DNA of 64,000 bases from Salinimicrobium tongyeongense (GTDB lineage Bacteria > Bacteroidota > Bacteroidia > Flavobacteriales > Flavobacteriaceae): positions 124,001 to 188,000 of the forward strand of contig NZ_CP069620.1 in NCBI RefSeq assembly GCF_026109735.1, written 5' to 3'. This document shows, piece after piece, positions 35,875 to 44,897 of this stretch. Positions within the stretch are counted from its first letter, which is position 1, and each line of letters opens with the position of its first letter. Under the pieces are notes generated by a model that did no database searches, was not told the origin of the DNA, and saw only the letters and a program-made list of their open reading frames with translations. A program made the position numbers and the translations under genes.

Positions 35875-36630
35875 ATGTGGAACTTAAAAGGACAAACAGC
35901 CGTAATTACCGGAGGCTCAAAAGGAATTGGCAGGGCAACTGTTGAGGAATTTCTGAAGCTGGGGGCAGAAGTGCTCTTCACCGCCAGAAATGCAGATGAT
36001 ATCCTGAAGGCCGAAGATGAACTTACCGCACAGGGACATGTTGTAAAAGGAATAGTTGCCGATGTCACCCAGGCTGCCGACCGACAAAAGATCGTTACCT
36101 GGACAACGAATAACTGGAAGGCAGTGACTATTCTCGTAAACAATGCCGGGATCAATATCAGAAAAAAAGCTACTGATATTTCTGAAGAAGAACACCAGCA
36201 GGTAATTGAGACCAACCTGATAGCCCCCTTCCTCCTGGCGCGCGAGTTACACCCGCAACTGGTAAAATCGAAGAACGCAAAGATCATTAATGTATCTTCG
36301 GCAGCCGCAACTCAGGATGTTGGCACGGGTACGCCTTACGCTATGGCCAAAGCCGGGCTTTTACAGCAAACCCGCAGCCTCGCAGTAGAATGGGCAAGGG
36401 ATCATATTCGGGTTAATGCTGTTTCTCCCTGGTACACCCGCACCCCACTGACTGATTCTGTATTACAGGGAGAGCGGAAAGAGATGATCTTGCGCCGCAC
36501 TCCGCTCCACCGCATTGCAGAACCAGAAGAAATAGCATCAGTCATTGCTTTTTTGGCTATGGACAAATCTTCTTTTATCACCGGACAAAATATTATTGCT
36601 GATGGTGGAATGAGTGTGAAAGCACTTTAA
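35875..36630 (+). CDS. Short-chain dehydrogenase/reductase
   Basis: NAD(P)-dependent oxidoreductase of unknown substrate. The nucleotide loop TGGSKGIG, the NNAGIN motif, the catalytic Ser in NVSSAAAT and the YAMAKAG active site (Tyr-x3-Lys) are all intact. The 251-residue length and the PWYTRTPLTDSVL region resemble tropinone-reductase-like enzymes. It stands alone, ending at the bidirectional hairpin shared with lpd. Confidence 0.9.
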   Translation: MWNLKGQTAVITGGSKGIGRATVEEFLKLGAEVLFTARNADDILKAEDELTAQGHVVKGIVADVTQAADRQKIVTWTTNNWKAVTILVNNAGINIRKKATDISEEEHQQVIETNLIAPFLLARELHPQLVKSKNAKIINVSSAAATQDVGTGTPYAMAKAGLLQQTRSLAVEWARDHIRVNAVSPWYTRTPLTDSVLQGERKEMILRRTPLHRIAEPEEIASVIAFLAMDKSSFITGQNIIADGGMSVKAL

Positions 36631-36683
36631 AGTTAAATATGCGAAATTCGAAGTAAAGAAACGAAGCTACAGCATATCAAAAA

Positions 36684-36720
36684 AATAATCTCCCAAAAAT
36701 GGCATTTTTGAGAGATTATT
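36684..36720. terminator. Bidirectional terminator built around a near-palindrome copy
   Basis: AATAATCTC (36684-36692) pairs perfectly with GAGATTATT (36712-36720), enclosing the core AAAAATGGCATTTTT. It separates the convergent dehydrogenase and lpd genes. Confidence 0.8.
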
Positions 36721-36742
36721 TTGAATGTATTTTAAGCTGGAT

Positions 36743-38149
36743 CTAAGAGTGGATTGGCCTGTTATCGGTAGCTGCAAGGGCAGCTTCCTTAACGGCTTCA
36801 GCATAAGTTGGGTGGGCGTGGCTCATCCTTGAAATATCTTCGGCCGAAGCACGGAATTCCATTGCAGTTACGGCTTCAGCAATAAGATCGGCTACACGGG
36901 CACCTATCATGTGCACGCCAAGCACCTCATCTGTAGCTTCATCGGAGAGTATCTTTACCATTCCGTCAATATCTCCACTGGCCCTTGATCTTCCCAGGGC
37001 ACGCATAGGGAATTTTCCTTCCTTATATTTAACTCCTTCTTCTTTTAGCTGCTCTTCGGTCTTCCCAACGGCGGCAACTTCAGGCCAAGTATAAACCACA
37101 CCCGGAATTAAGTTGTAATCTATGTGCGGCTTTTGTCCGGCGATAACTTCAGCAACAAGAGTTCCCTCTTCCGAAGCTTTGTGCGCCAGCATTGGGCCTT
37201 TGATCACATCTCCGATTGCGTAAATATTTTTTGCTGAAGTCTGCAACTGGGCATTCACCTCTACCCTTCCGCGCTCGTCAATCTTCACCCCCGCAGCTTC
37301 TGCATTAAGGCCTTCAGTATAAGGTTTACGACCTACAGAAACCAGGCAGTAATCTCCTTTAAATTCTACTTCTTTATCTTTTTTGTCTTTGGCTTTTACC
37401 ACCACCTCGTCGCCGTTGCGCTCTACAGAATTTACCTGGTGCGAAACGTAGAATTTCATTCCCTGCTTCTTAAGGCTTCGGGTCAATTCTTTGGCAAGTG
37501 CTGCATCCATGGTAGGAATAATACTGTCCATATACTCCACCACAGAGACTTTTGCGCCCAACCTCATATATACCTGCCCGAGTTCCAGGCCTATCACTCC
37601 ACCGCCAATCACAATAAGGTGATCGGGGATTTCTTTGAGCTCAAGAGCTTCAGTCGAGGTGATGATCCTCTCCTTATCGAGCTTAATGAACGGCAGGTTT
37701 GCGGGTTTTGACCCCGTTGCAATAATGCTGTTCTTTGCTTCAATAGTTTGGGTATCGCCCTCAGATTTTTTGATGTTGATATGCGTTTCATCCTTAAATG
37801 AACCCACACCTTCAAACACATCGATGTTGTTCTTGTTCATCAGAAACTTAATTCCGTCTACAGTCTGGCTCACCACAGAACGTTTTCTCTCGATCATTTT
37901 TTCGAGGTTCACTTTCACCTCGCCCGGAATTTCAATGCCGTGCTCTTCAAAATGCTTCACGGCATCATCGTAGTGGTGCGAAGAATCGAGTAGCGCCTTG
38001 CTGGGAATACACCCCACATTAAGACAGGTACCACCAAGACTGGAATATTTTTCTATAAGTGCGGTTTTCATCCCCAGTTGTGCACAGCGAATTGCAGCAA
38101 CATATCCTCCGGGGCCTGAACCTATAACAGCAACATCATATTTGCTCAT
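36743..38149 (-). CDS. lpdA: Dihydrolipoyl dehydrogenase (E3)
   Basis: FAD enzyme that reoxidises dihydrolipoamide in pyruvate and 2-oxoglutarate dehydrogenase complexes, making NADH. The redox disulfide is in GGTCLNVGCIPSKALL. The FAD loop VIGSGPGGYVAAIR, the NAD loop IGGGVIGLELG and the C-terminal His-x4-Glu (HAHPTYAEAVKEAAL) are present. At 468 residues it is full length. The other complex subunits are elsewhere. Confidence 0.97.
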   Translation of the reverse strand: MSKYDVAVIGSGPGGYVAAIRCAQLGMKTALIEKYSSLGGTCLNVGCIPSKALLDSSHHYDDAVKHFEEHGIEIPGEVKVNLEKMIERKRSVVSQTVDGIKFLMNKNNIDVFEGVGSFKDETHINIKKSEGDTQTIEAKNSIIATGSKPANLPFIKLDKERIITSTEALELKEIPDHLIVIGGGVIGLELGQVYMRLGAKVSVVEYMDSIIPTMDAALAKELTRSLKKQGMKFYVSHQVNSVERNGDEVVVKAKDKKDKEVEFKGDYCLVSVGRKPYTEGLNAEAAGVKIDERGRVEVNAQLQTSAKNIYAIGDVIKGPMLAHKASEEGTLVAEVIAGQKPHIDYNLIPGVVYTWPEVAAVGKTEEQLKEEGVKYKEGKFPMRALGRSRASGDIDGMVKILSDEATDEVLGVHMIGARVADLIAEAVTAMEFRASAEDISRMSHAHPTYAEAVKEAALAATDNRPIHS

Positions 38150-38227
38150 AAGTAAGTTTTTTGTTGAGTTTTTACAAGAATAACAAAAGTACGACTATTA
38201 ATGACAAATGAAAAGGCTGGTTTTTTT

Positions 38228-38338
38228 GAGATGTGAGATGTGAGATATGAGATATTAGATATTAAATAAGGAAAATTTGGCTCCTGAACCTTGAACTTTG
38301 AACATTAAACATTGAACTTTAAACATTGAACCTCAAAC
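38228..38338. repeat. Low-complexity tandem repeats between lpd and the Lrp gene
   Basis: First GAGATGTGAGATGTGAGATA and decayed units (38228-38263), then a run of TGAAC-TTTGAACATTAAACAT units, each about 7-8 bases (38285-38338). Such heptad-like TTGAAC repeats have no known role. Confidence 0.8.
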
Positions 38339-38791
38339 ACTTAACTCGGTGGTGTTCTTTACCGGGCTAATCACAAAGGTACTTTGGGTGCTGCCAATGT
38401 GTTGCAGTGTAGTGAGCTTGTTAAGCATAAACTCGCGGTAGGCATCCATATCCCTCACCATGACCTTGAGAATATAATCATACTCGCCGCTCACGTGAAA
38501 AACTTCAAGCACTTCAGAAAGTTCTTTCACCTCCCTTTCAAAACCGGTAATGTTCGCCTTGGTATGCTGTACCAGCTTGATTTGGCAAAAAGCGGTAAAA
38601 GCACGATCAACTTTATCTGGCCTCACAAGGGCAACATACTTTGAAATTACCCCGGCGCGCTCGAGTTTTCGAATACGTTCATACACAGCCGTTACTGAAA
38701 GACCCAGTTTACCGGCCAGTTCTTTATTGGTTTTTTTGGAATTTTCCTGCAGCAGGGCCAGCAGTTTTTTATCGGTATTGTCGGTGATCAT
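38333..38791 (-). CDS. Lrp/AsnC-family transcriptional regulator
   Basis: Amino-acid-responsive regulator. The start ATG 38791 (MITDNTDKKLLALLQ) is chosen over much longer upstream frames because it gives the standard 152-residue protein. The helix-turn-helix is NKELAGKLGLSVTAVYERIRK. The C-terminal RAM ligand domain (FHVSGEYDYILKVMVRDMDA) is complete. It is divergent from the methionine-gamma-lyase-like gene, which it probably controls. A copy of the dispersed near-palindrome lies between the two starts (38849-38862). Confidence 0.93.
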   Translation of the reverse strand: MITDNTDKKLLALLQENSKKTNKELAGKLGLSVTAVYERIRKLERAGVISKYVALVRPDKVDRAFTAFCQIKLVQHTKANITGFEREVKELSEVLEVFHVSGEYDYILKVMVRDMDAYREFMLNKLTTLQHIGSTQSTFVISPVKNTTELSV

Positions 38792-38950
38792 TCCGTAATT
38801 TTTTCCTGAAAAAGTGAACTTCAGCAAATATATTAGAAATAATATCTGAAAATGCCATTTTTGACAGATAAATATTCTATATATGAGGACTATCATTGAT
38901 TTTATTTCCAAAACTTCTTTCCTTTGAAAGGAATTAAAAATCATTAAGTC

Positions 38951-40153
38951 ATGAAATTCAAACCGGCAGATAAGATACAGGACCTGCAATATTTCGGGGA
39001 ATTTGGAGGGGTAAACCCCAGCATTTCCGATTCTTCTACTTACACCTTCCTTTCAGCAAAAACCATGTTTGACACCTTTGAAGGCAACGCCGAAGGTTGT
39101 TATCTTTATTCACGGCACTCCTCCCCTTCCAACCTTTATTTAGGCGAAGCCCTTGCGGCTATGGAAGGCACCGAGGCTGCAAATGTGGCAGCTAGTGGCA
39201 TGGGCGCCATCACCCCGGTTTTACTTCAACTGTGCCAGGCAGGAGACTACATTATTTCAAGCCGCACCATTTATGGCGGAACTTATGCCTTTCTCAAGAA
39301 TTTCGCACCCCGCCTTAACATCAACACTTCCTTTGTTGACATAACCGATCTTGAAAAGGTAGAAGCCGCAATTAATGAGAACACAAAAGTCATTTACTGC
39401 GAAGCCGTGAGCAACCCGTTACTGGAGGTGGCCGACCTAAAAGGACTTTCAGAAATAGCAAAAAAACACGGCCTTAAATTCGTGGTAGACAATACTTTTT
39501 CGCCACTGGCCATCTCCCCTGCAACCATGGGTGCCGATGTGGTGATTCACAGCCTCACCAAGTTCATTAACGGCTCCAGCGACACGGTTGGCGGCGTGGT
39601 TTGCGGAACCCAGGAATTCATCAACGAACTGCGAAGCGTGAACGATGGCGCCAGCATGCTGCTGGGCCCAACCATGGATTCTATGCGGGCTGCTTCTATT
39701 TTAAAGAACCTGCGCACCCTGCACATCAGGATGAAGCAACATAGCCATAACGCCCTTTTTCTTGCTGAAAAATTTGAGCAGGACGGTCTTAGAACTGTCT
39801 ATCCCGGCCTAAAAAGCCATCCGGGACATGAAATGTACAAAAGCATGATGAACGAGGAGTATGGTTTTGGCGGGATGCTGGTGGTAGATGCCGGTTCCCT
39901 TGACAAAGCCAATGCGCTTATGGAAATGATGCAGGAAAAAAACCTGGGTTACCTTGCAGTAAGCCTCGGGTTCTACAAAACCCTCTTTAGTGCGCCCGGA
40001 ACTTCAACTTCTTCGGAAATTCCTGAAGAAGAACAAAAAGAAATGGGACTATCAGACGGAATTATCCGATTTTCTATTGGTCTGGACAATGACATTGAGC
40101 GCACCTACCAGATGATGCGCAAATGCATGGAAAAGATTGGCATCCTGAAATAA
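38951..40153 (+). CDS. PLP-dependent Cys/Met metabolism enzyme, methionine-gamma-lyase-like
   Basis: Trans-sulfuration-family PLP enzyme. The PLP lysine is in VIHSLTKFINGSSD, the phosphate loop in ASGMGAITPVLL, and YSRHSSPSNLYLGEALAAME matches the family. Substrate cannot be fixed: methionine gamma-lyase is most likely because of the divergent Lrp gene, but cystathionine lyase or O-acetylhomoserine sulfhydrylase cannot be excluded. At 400 residues it is full length. The end is followed by the large hairpin at 40230. Confidence 0.85.
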   Translation: MKFKPADKIQDLQYFGEFGGVNPSISDSSTYTFLSAKTMFDTFEGNAEGCYLYSRHSSPSNLYLGEALAAMEGTEAANVAASGMGAITPVLLQLCQAGDYIISSRTIYGGTYAFLKNFAPRLNINTSFVDITDLEKVEAAINENTKVIYCEAVSNPLLEVADLKGLSEIAKKHGLKFVVDNTFSPLAISPATMGADVVIHSLTKFINGSSDTVGGVVCGTQEFINELRSVNDGASMLLGPTMDSMRAASILKNLRTLHIRMKQHSHNALFLAEKFEQDGLRTVYPGLKSHPGHEMYKSMMNEEYGFGGMLVVDAGSLDKANALMEMMQEKNLGYLAVSLGFYKTLFSAPGTSTSSEIPEEEQKEMGLSDGIIRFSIGLDNDIERTYQMMRKCMEKIGILK

Positions 40154-40229
40154 ACCTTCGGAAAGAGCAGAAAAAAATAAATTTCAGCATACTTCCGAAG
40201 TAAATATTTTCAAAAAGAGCTTCCATAAC

Positions 40230-40260
40230 AGGCTTCCAAAAATGCCATTTTTGGAAGCCT
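40230..40260. terminator. 31-bp palindrome containing a near-palindrome copy
   Basis: AGGCTTCC (40230-40237) and GGAAGCCT (40253-40260) pair perfectly around AAAAATGCCATTTTT, so the whole 31 bases form an almost uninterrupted hairpin after the lyase gene. Confidence 0.8.
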
Positions 40261-40275
40261 ATATTTTATCAACAA

Positions 40276-40309
40276 TTGCCCACAAAGCGAGATTGAATCT
40301 TTATATTTG
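40276..40309 (+). promoter_or_regulatory. Candidate promoter of deoC-deoD
   Basis: TTG (40276-40278), 23-base spacer, TATATTTG (40302-40309), an exact TAnnTTTG match. Transcription would start about 95 bases before deoC, giving an unusually long leader. Confidence 0.6.
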
Positions 40310-40318
40310 TGAGGTTTT

Positions 40319-40384
40319 GCCGGTGAGACAGGTTGCTCCCGGCGGTGACCCAAATCATATGTAAGACCGTATAATAGTCACATT
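40319..40384 (+). promoter_or_regulatory. Structured deoC leader candidate
   Basis: Two nested dyads follow the promoter: GCCGG...CCGGC (about 40319-40343), then GTGAC...GTCAC (40345-40382) enclosing ATATG / CGTAT. Most leaders in this window are short, so this looks like a regulated 5' untranslated region. No known riboswitch class was recognised. Confidence 0.35.
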
Positions 40385-40404
40385 TTTGTATTAAATAAAT
40401 ATTC

Positions 40405-41058
40405 ATGATTGAAATCAACAAGTACATAGATCACACCATCCTTAAAGCAACTGCTACCAAAGAAGATGTTGTTGCGCTGTGTAAAGAAGCTAAAGAGTAC
40501 AGTTTTTTCTCGGTTTGCGTGAACAGCAGTTTTGTGCCCCTTGCAAAAAAGGAACTTGAAGGAACTGATGTAAAAGTTTGTACCGTGGTAGGTTTTCCCT
40601 TAGGGGCCATGTCTACCGAAGCTAAAGTCTTCGAGACCCAACAAGCTCTAAAAGATGGCGCTGAAGAGGTCGATATGGTGATCAACATTGGGGAACTGAA
40701 ATCGAAGAACTTCAAGAAAGTTGAAGAAGAAATTGCTGAAATTAAAAAGGCCACAGGCGATATGGTTCTTAAGGTGATCATTGAAACCTGTTACCTCACC
40801 CCACAGGAAATAGTTTTGGCCAGCGAAATTGCGGTTAAAGCAAAAGCCGATTTTGTAAAAACCTCTACCGGATTTGGCAATGACGGTGCCCGGCTCGAGA
40901 ATATAGAACTAATGAGGAATGCTGTAGACGGGAAAGCAAAATTAAAGGCTTCGGGCGGAATTAAGAATCTTGACACCGCATTGTCTTTCATTGAAGCAGG
41001 TGTTGATAGAATAGGAACTTCTTCGGGAGTATCAATTGTAAAGGAATTAAAAAAATGA
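40405..41058 (+). CDS. deoC: Deoxyribose-phosphate aldolase
   Basis: Splits 2-deoxyribose-5-phosphate into glyceraldehyde-3-phosphate and acetaldehyde, for nucleoside salvage. The motif order is typical: [43 protein letters not shown], the Schiff-base lysine in [14 protein letters not shown], and [13 protein letters not shown]. At 217 residues it is full length. Its stop overlaps the deoD start by four bases (ATGA), so translation is probably coupled. Confidence 0.97.
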   Translation: MIEINKYIDHTILKATATKEDVVALCKEAKEYSFFSVCVNSSFVPLAKKELEGTDVKVCTVVGFPLGAMSTEAKVFETQQALKDGAEEVDMVINIGELKSKNFKKVEEEIAEIKKATGDMVLKVIIETCYLTPQEIVLASEIAVKAKADFVKTSTGFGNDGARLENIELMRNAVDGKAKLKASGGIKNLDTALSFIEAGVDRIGTSSGVSIVKELKK

Positions 41059-41753
41059 GCATACACATTGGCGCCAACAAAGGCGATATAGCAGAAACAG
41101 TACTATTACCGGGAGATCCCTTAAGAGCAAAATGGATCGCAGAAACTTATCTAGAAGATGCAAAATGTTACAACCAGGTACGCAACATGTTTGGGTACAC
41201 GGGAACCTATAAAGGCCGAAGAATTTCGGTACAGGGCACCGGGATGGGGGTACCTTCAATATCGATCTACGCTCACGAACTCATCAATGAGTTTGGCGTA
41301 AAAAACCTCATTAGGGTAGGCAGCGCCGGATCTTATCAAAAAAGTGTGAAGCTTCGCGATATCGTTATTGCGATGGCGGCTTCATCTACTTCAGGAATAA
41401 ACCAGTACAGGTTCCAGGGAGCCGATTTTGCACCTACGGCAAGTTTCAGCCTTTTTCAGCAGGCAATTGAAAAGGCTAAAGAGAAGAAGATCGAGGTAAA
41501 GGCAGGAAACGTGCTTACCAGCGATGAATTCTATGCCGATGAATTTGAATCTTATCAAATGTGGTCAAATTTTGGGGTGCTTTGTGTAGAGATGGAATCC
41601 TCAGGCCTGTATACCATCGCCGCTAAACACGGTGTAAATGCCCTTTCCCTGCTCACAATTTCTGACTCTCTGGTGACTAAGGAAAAAACCACTACCGAAG
41701 AGCGCGAAAGCACTTTTAAAGGTATGGTGGAGATCGCCCTCGAATTAGGATAG
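41055..41753 (+). CDS. deoD: Purine-nucleoside phosphorylase
   Basis: Phosphorolysis of purine (deoxy)nucleosides to base and (deoxy)ribose-1-phosphate. The hexameric family signatures [21 protein letters not shown] (split as [11 protein letters not shown] and [12 protein letters not shown]), [13 protein letters not shown] and the substrate-binding [16 protein letters not shown] are visible, with the catalytic Asp in TISDSLV. The 232 residues fit. It forms an operon with deoC. Confidence 0.96.
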   Translation: MSIHIGANKGDIAETVLLPGDPLRAKWIAETYLEDAKCYNQVRNMFGYTGTYKGRRISVQGTGMGVPSISIYAHELINEFGVKNLIRVGSAGSYQKSVKLRDIVIAMAASSTSGINQYRFQGADFAPTASFSLFQQAIEKAKEKKIEVKAGNVLTSDEFYADEFESYQMWSNFGVLCVEMESSGLYTIAAKHGVNALSLLTISDSLVTKEKTTTEERESTFKGMVEIALELG

Positions 41754-41774
41754 GTTTTCTCAATATTTGAACAG

Positions 41775-41811
41775 AAGCGGAAATTTCAGCATGAAGTTTC
41801 CGCTTTTTTAT
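41775..41811 (+). terminator. Terminator after deoD
   Basis: AAGCGGAAA (41775-41783) pairs with TTTCCGCTT (41797-41805), followed by a T-run. Confidence 0.88.
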
Positions 41812-41954
41812 TTCTACCTAAGAATGTTTAGAAGTTGTACAAAATAGTTTTTTCTGTTCAAAAAGGCATTTTGAAAGTCAAGTATTGAAGTCTCACCTTT
41901 TGACTTTTATCGAAAAATCGTAACATTACGCATTCAAAATTTTACACCCCTTAA

Positions 41955-43436
41955 ATGGAAGACGAAAAATTCATTAAAGACACAAAAGTTCTTGAAAATC
42001 GTGAGTTGAATATCTGGGAAGCTTTATTTCCGGTTTTTGCCCTGGTAGGAATGCTGGCGTATAATGTTTTTGTATACGGAGACGATTCCCTGGGCGGGTC
42101 AAACCAGTTCATCCTTCTCCTGGGAGCTGCCGTTGCAGCTATAGTGGGGATGTTCAACAAAGTCTCTTTTGACACTATGATCGAAGAGGTGGCCAACAAT
42201 ATTAAATCTACTACGGGCGCAATTCTTATCCTGCTCATGGTAGGGTCTCTCGCCGGCACCTGGCTCATTAGTGGAATTATCCCCACCATGATCTATTACG
42301 GGTTGCAGATTCTCAATCCCACAATATTTTTGGCGGCAACAGTAGTCATTTGTTCGGTGATCTCGGTAGCCACGGGAAGTAGCTGGACTACTTCGGCAAC
42401 AGTGGGAATAGCACTGATAGGAATTGCCGAAGCCCTGGGGATTTCGGTAGGAATGACGGCCGGTGCCATTCTTTCGGGAGCATATTTTGGGGATAAGATG
42501 TCACCTCTTAGTGACACTACCAACCTGGCTCCTGCCATGGCCGGAACAGATTTGTTCACGCACATAAGGTATATGACCCTTACCACGGTGCCCACCATTG
42601 TGGTCACCCTTATTGTTTTCACCATTCTGGGCTTTAGCGTAGAACCTTCGGGTACCGCAGATACCAGTGCGATCCTGGCATCTATAGACAGTGCATTTAA
42701 TATTAGCCCCTGGCTTTTTGCCGTACCGGTGCTGGTGATCGTTCTTATTGTTATGAAGACCTCTCCGCTTATCGCTTTACTGTTAGGAACTTTACTGGGC
42801 GCTGCCGCCGCGGTGATCTTTCAGCCCGAAGTGGTAACCGCAGTATCAGGCTATGAGACCCTCTCTTTTGAAGCTGCATACGTTGGCTTAATGAATGCCA
42901 TCACCATTGACACTGAAATCATTACCGATAATGCACAGCTCAACGACCTGTTCTCTTCGGGAGGAATGTATGGAATGCTGGGAACCATCTGGCTTATCAT
43001 CTGCGCCATGGTCTTTGGTGGGATCATGGACGCCATTGGCGCTCTTGCAACTATAAGTAAAGCCCTGCTTAACCTGTTCCACACCACTTTTGGCCTTTTT
43101 GCCAGTACCGTCTTTAGCTGTATTACCCTTAACGCCACAGCATCTGACCAGTATTTGGCTATTGTAGTACCCGGAAAAATGTTTGCCAAGGCTTACCGCG
43201 ACAAAGGCCTGGCTCCCGAAAATTTAAGCCGCTCGTTAGAAGACTCGGGTACGGTCACTTCGGTACTTATTCCATGGAATACCTGTGGTGCCTACCACAG
43301 TGGGGTTCTTGGCGTGCCGGTAGCTTCTTATTTCGTCTATGCGATCTTTAACTACCTAAGCCCGTTCATGACCTTGTTTTATGCAGCTTTCAATATTAAA
43401 ATAAGAGAGCTGGCTGGCAATGCAGCAGCTCAATAA
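41955..43436 (+). CDS. nhaC: Na+/H+ antiporter NhaC family
   Basis: Exchanges sodium for protons across the inner membrane. The 493 residues form about twelve hydrophobic segments. The conserved blocks GTWLISGIIPTMIYYGLQ, SVATGSSWTTSATVGIAL and GAYFGDKMSPLSDTTNLAP are specific to NhaC-type antiporters, and a late NTCGAYHSGVLGV segment completes the transport core. It is a single gene with a downstream terminator at 43503. Confidence 0.94.
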   Translation: MEDEKFIKDTKVLENRELNIWEALFPVFALVGMLAYNVFVYGDDSLGGSNQFILLLGAAVAAIVGMFNKVSFDTMIEEVANNIKSTTGAILILLMVGSLAGTWLISGIIPTMIYYGLQILNPTIFLAATVVICSVISVATGSSWTTSATVGIALIGIAEALGISVGMTAGAILSGAYFGDKMSPLSDTTNLAPAMAGTDLFTHIRYMTLTTVPTIVVTLIVFTILGFSVEPSGTADTSAILASIDSAFNISPWLFAVPVLVIVLIVMKTSPLIALLLGTLLGAAAAVIFQPEVVTAVSGYETLSFEAAYVGLMNAITIDTEIITDNAQLNDLFSSGGMYGMLGTIWLIICAMVFGGIMDAIGALATISKALLNLFHTTFGLFASTVFSCITLNATASDQYLAIVVPGKMFAKAYRDKGLAPENLSRSLEDSGTVTSVLIPWNTCGAYHSGVLGVPVASYFVYAIFNYLSPFMTLFYAAFNIKIRELAGNAAAQ

Positions 43437-43502
43437 CAATAGGTTATACCGAAAGAATAATAGCATTAGAAAAACCTATAACAAAATAAAAAATAAAGAT
43501 TT

Positions 43503-43530
43503 GCGGCCTTAGTAGGGCCGCTCTTTGTTT
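43503..43530 (+). terminator. Terminator after nhaC
   Basis: GCGGCC (43503-43508) pairs with GGCCGC (43516-43521), followed by TCTTTGTTTTT. Confidence 0.8.
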
Positions 43531-43531
43531 T

Positions 43532-43539
43532 TATCTTTG
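43532..43539 (+). promoter_or_regulatory. -7 element of the peroxiredoxin operon
   Basis: TATCTTTG, exact TAnnTTTG match, 38 bases before the start codon. No well-spaced TTG was found upstream, so the -33 part is uncertain. Confidence 0.5.
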
Positions 43540-43576
43540 CACCCGAATTAAATCAATAATAAAAACTAAAAATACT

Positions 43577-44215
43577 ATGGCATTAGTAGGAAAAAAATTT
43601 CCAAACTTAGAAGTAAACGCTATGAACGACTTAGGTGATACTTTTAAGATCAACGTATTCGAAGAAGCAAAGAAAAACGGTAAAAAAGTTTTGCTTTTCT
43701 GGTACCCAAAAGATTTCACCTTTGTTTGCCCTACAGAGCTACACGCATTTCAGGAAGCCCTGGCCGACTTTGAAAAAAGAAATGTAATGGTCATTGGAGC
43801 TTCATGTGACACTCCCGAAGTTCACTTTGCATGGTTAAACACTCCAAAAGATGACGGAGGTATTGAAGGTGTTACTTATCCTATCCTTGCCGATTCAAAC
43901 AGGAACCTTGCTAACCAGCTGGGCATTCTTGACATAACAAACGAGAGCTATAACGAAGAAACAGGTATCTACACTGTAGAAGGCGACAACGTAACCTATC
44001 GTGCTACTTACCTAATCGACGAAGAAGGAACAGTATTCCACGAAGGTATCAACCACATGCCACTTGGTAGAAACGTAAAAGAATTCATCCGTTTGATTGA
44101 TGCTTACACTCACGTACAGGAAAAAGGTGAGGTTTGTCCTGCAAACTGGGAAGAAGGAAAAGATGCCATGAATGCAAACCGTGAAGGAGTTGCATCTTAC
44201 CTAAGCTCTAACTAA
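43577..44215 (+). CDS. 2-Cys peroxiredoxin (AhpC/TSA)
   Basis: Reduces hydrogen peroxide and organic hydroperoxides. The peroxidatic cysteine is in DFTFVCPTELHAFQ and the resolving cysteine in GEVCPANWEEG, so it is a typical two-cysteine enzyme. At 212 residues it is full length. A thioredoxin-like gene follows 13 bp later, its probable reductant. The promoter at 43532 drives the group. Confidence 0.95.
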   Translation: MALVGKKFPNLEVNAMNDLGDTFKINVFEEAKKNGKKVLLFWYPKDFTFVCPTELHAFQEALADFEKRNVMVIGASCDTPEVHFAWLNTPKDDGGIEGVTYPILADSNRNLANQLGILDITNESYNEETGIYTVEGDNVTYRATYLIDEEGTVFHEGINHMPLGRNVKEFIRLIDAYTHVQEKGEVCPANWEEGKDAMNANREGVASYLSSN

Positions 44216-44228
44216 AAAACGCATTACA

Positions 44229-44540
44229 ATGAGAGAATTGACTGAAGATAATTTGGCGGAAGTAGTTGCCGAAAATGACACTGTAGTTGTACAGTACATG
44301 GCCGGATGGTGCGGTAACTGCAGGGTGATGAAGCCCAAGTTCAAAAAACTTGCTGCCGAAAATGAAAACGCGACTTTTCTCCTGGTTGATGCCGAAAAAA
44401 ATCCTGAATCCAGGAAAATGGCCAAAGTAGACAATCTGCCCACTTTTGCCACTTTTAAAAACGGGGCATTTGTAAACCAGGTGCAAACCAACAAATTTGA
44501 ACTTTTAAAAGACCTAGTTAATGAAGTTACCAGTAATTAG
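44229..44540 (+). CDS. Thioredoxin-like protein with WCGNC active site
   Basis: A small thiol-disulfide oxidoreductase (103 residues). The active site is MAGWCGNCRVMKPKF: the usual Gly-Pro pair is Gly-Asn, which usually shifts the redox potential. The cis-proline is in VDNLPTFATFKNG. It probably reduces the upstream peroxiredoxin. It overlaps the next small gene by 20 bp. Confidence 0.9.
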   Translation: MRELTEDNLAEVVAENDTVVVQYMAGWCGNCRVMKPKFKKLAAENENATFLLVDAEKNPESRKMAKVDNLPTFATFKNGAFVNQVQTNKFELLKDLVNEVTSN

Positions 44541-44769
44541 ACACCTGCAAAAGAACAACGAAAAAGAAAAACTTGAAAACACACTTGAAGTTTTGGAATC
44601 ATTCTGCGACCACAGGTCGGTAAGTGAAGCCGAAATGGACGTGGTGGGCGAGTTGATCAGCAACATTTGCGGTGCTCTTGAAGTTCAAAACATGATCGAT
44701 GAAGGTATGCCCGAAAGAGATGCGGCAAACAACTTCATGCAAAAAGTGTTGAGTTCTATAGATAAATAG
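44521..44769 (+). CDS. Small conserved protein (DUF6952-like) of the peroxiredoxin operon
   Basis: An 82-residue, acidic, all-helical protein without cysteine redox pair: ENTLEVLESFCDHRSVSE and DVVGELISNICGALEVQ are the main helices. I believe it matches the DUF6952 proteins found after peroxiredoxin/thioredoxin genes in flavobacteria, but the name is from memory. It overlaps the thioredoxin gene by 20 bp and ends at a strong terminator. Role unknown. Confidence 0.65.
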   Translation: MKLPVIRHLQKNNEKEKLENTLEVLESFCDHRSVSEAEMDVVGELISNICGALEVQNMIDEGMPERDAANNFMQKVLSSIDK

Positions 44770-44790
44770 ACCGGTACTATACCAGTAAAT

Positions 44791-44825
44791 AAAGGCTGCC
44801 TCGTGTTTTTGAGGCAGCCTTTTTG
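44791..44825 (+). terminator. Terminator of the peroxiredoxin operon
   Basis: 12-bp perfect stem AAAGGCTGCCTC (44791-44802) with GAGGCAGCCTTT (44811-44822), followed by T-run. Confidence 0.92.
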
Positions 44826-44897
44826 TTTTATGACAATTTTAGTAAAATACCATCCCTAAAATTTTAATTTTAGTAGCTCAACCCAAGAAACCTCGAT

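Noticed and set aside
40319-40384. Known riboswitch before deoC
   Set aside because: No class-specific core (purine, preQ1, SAM, TPP) could be matched; kept only as a structured leader.
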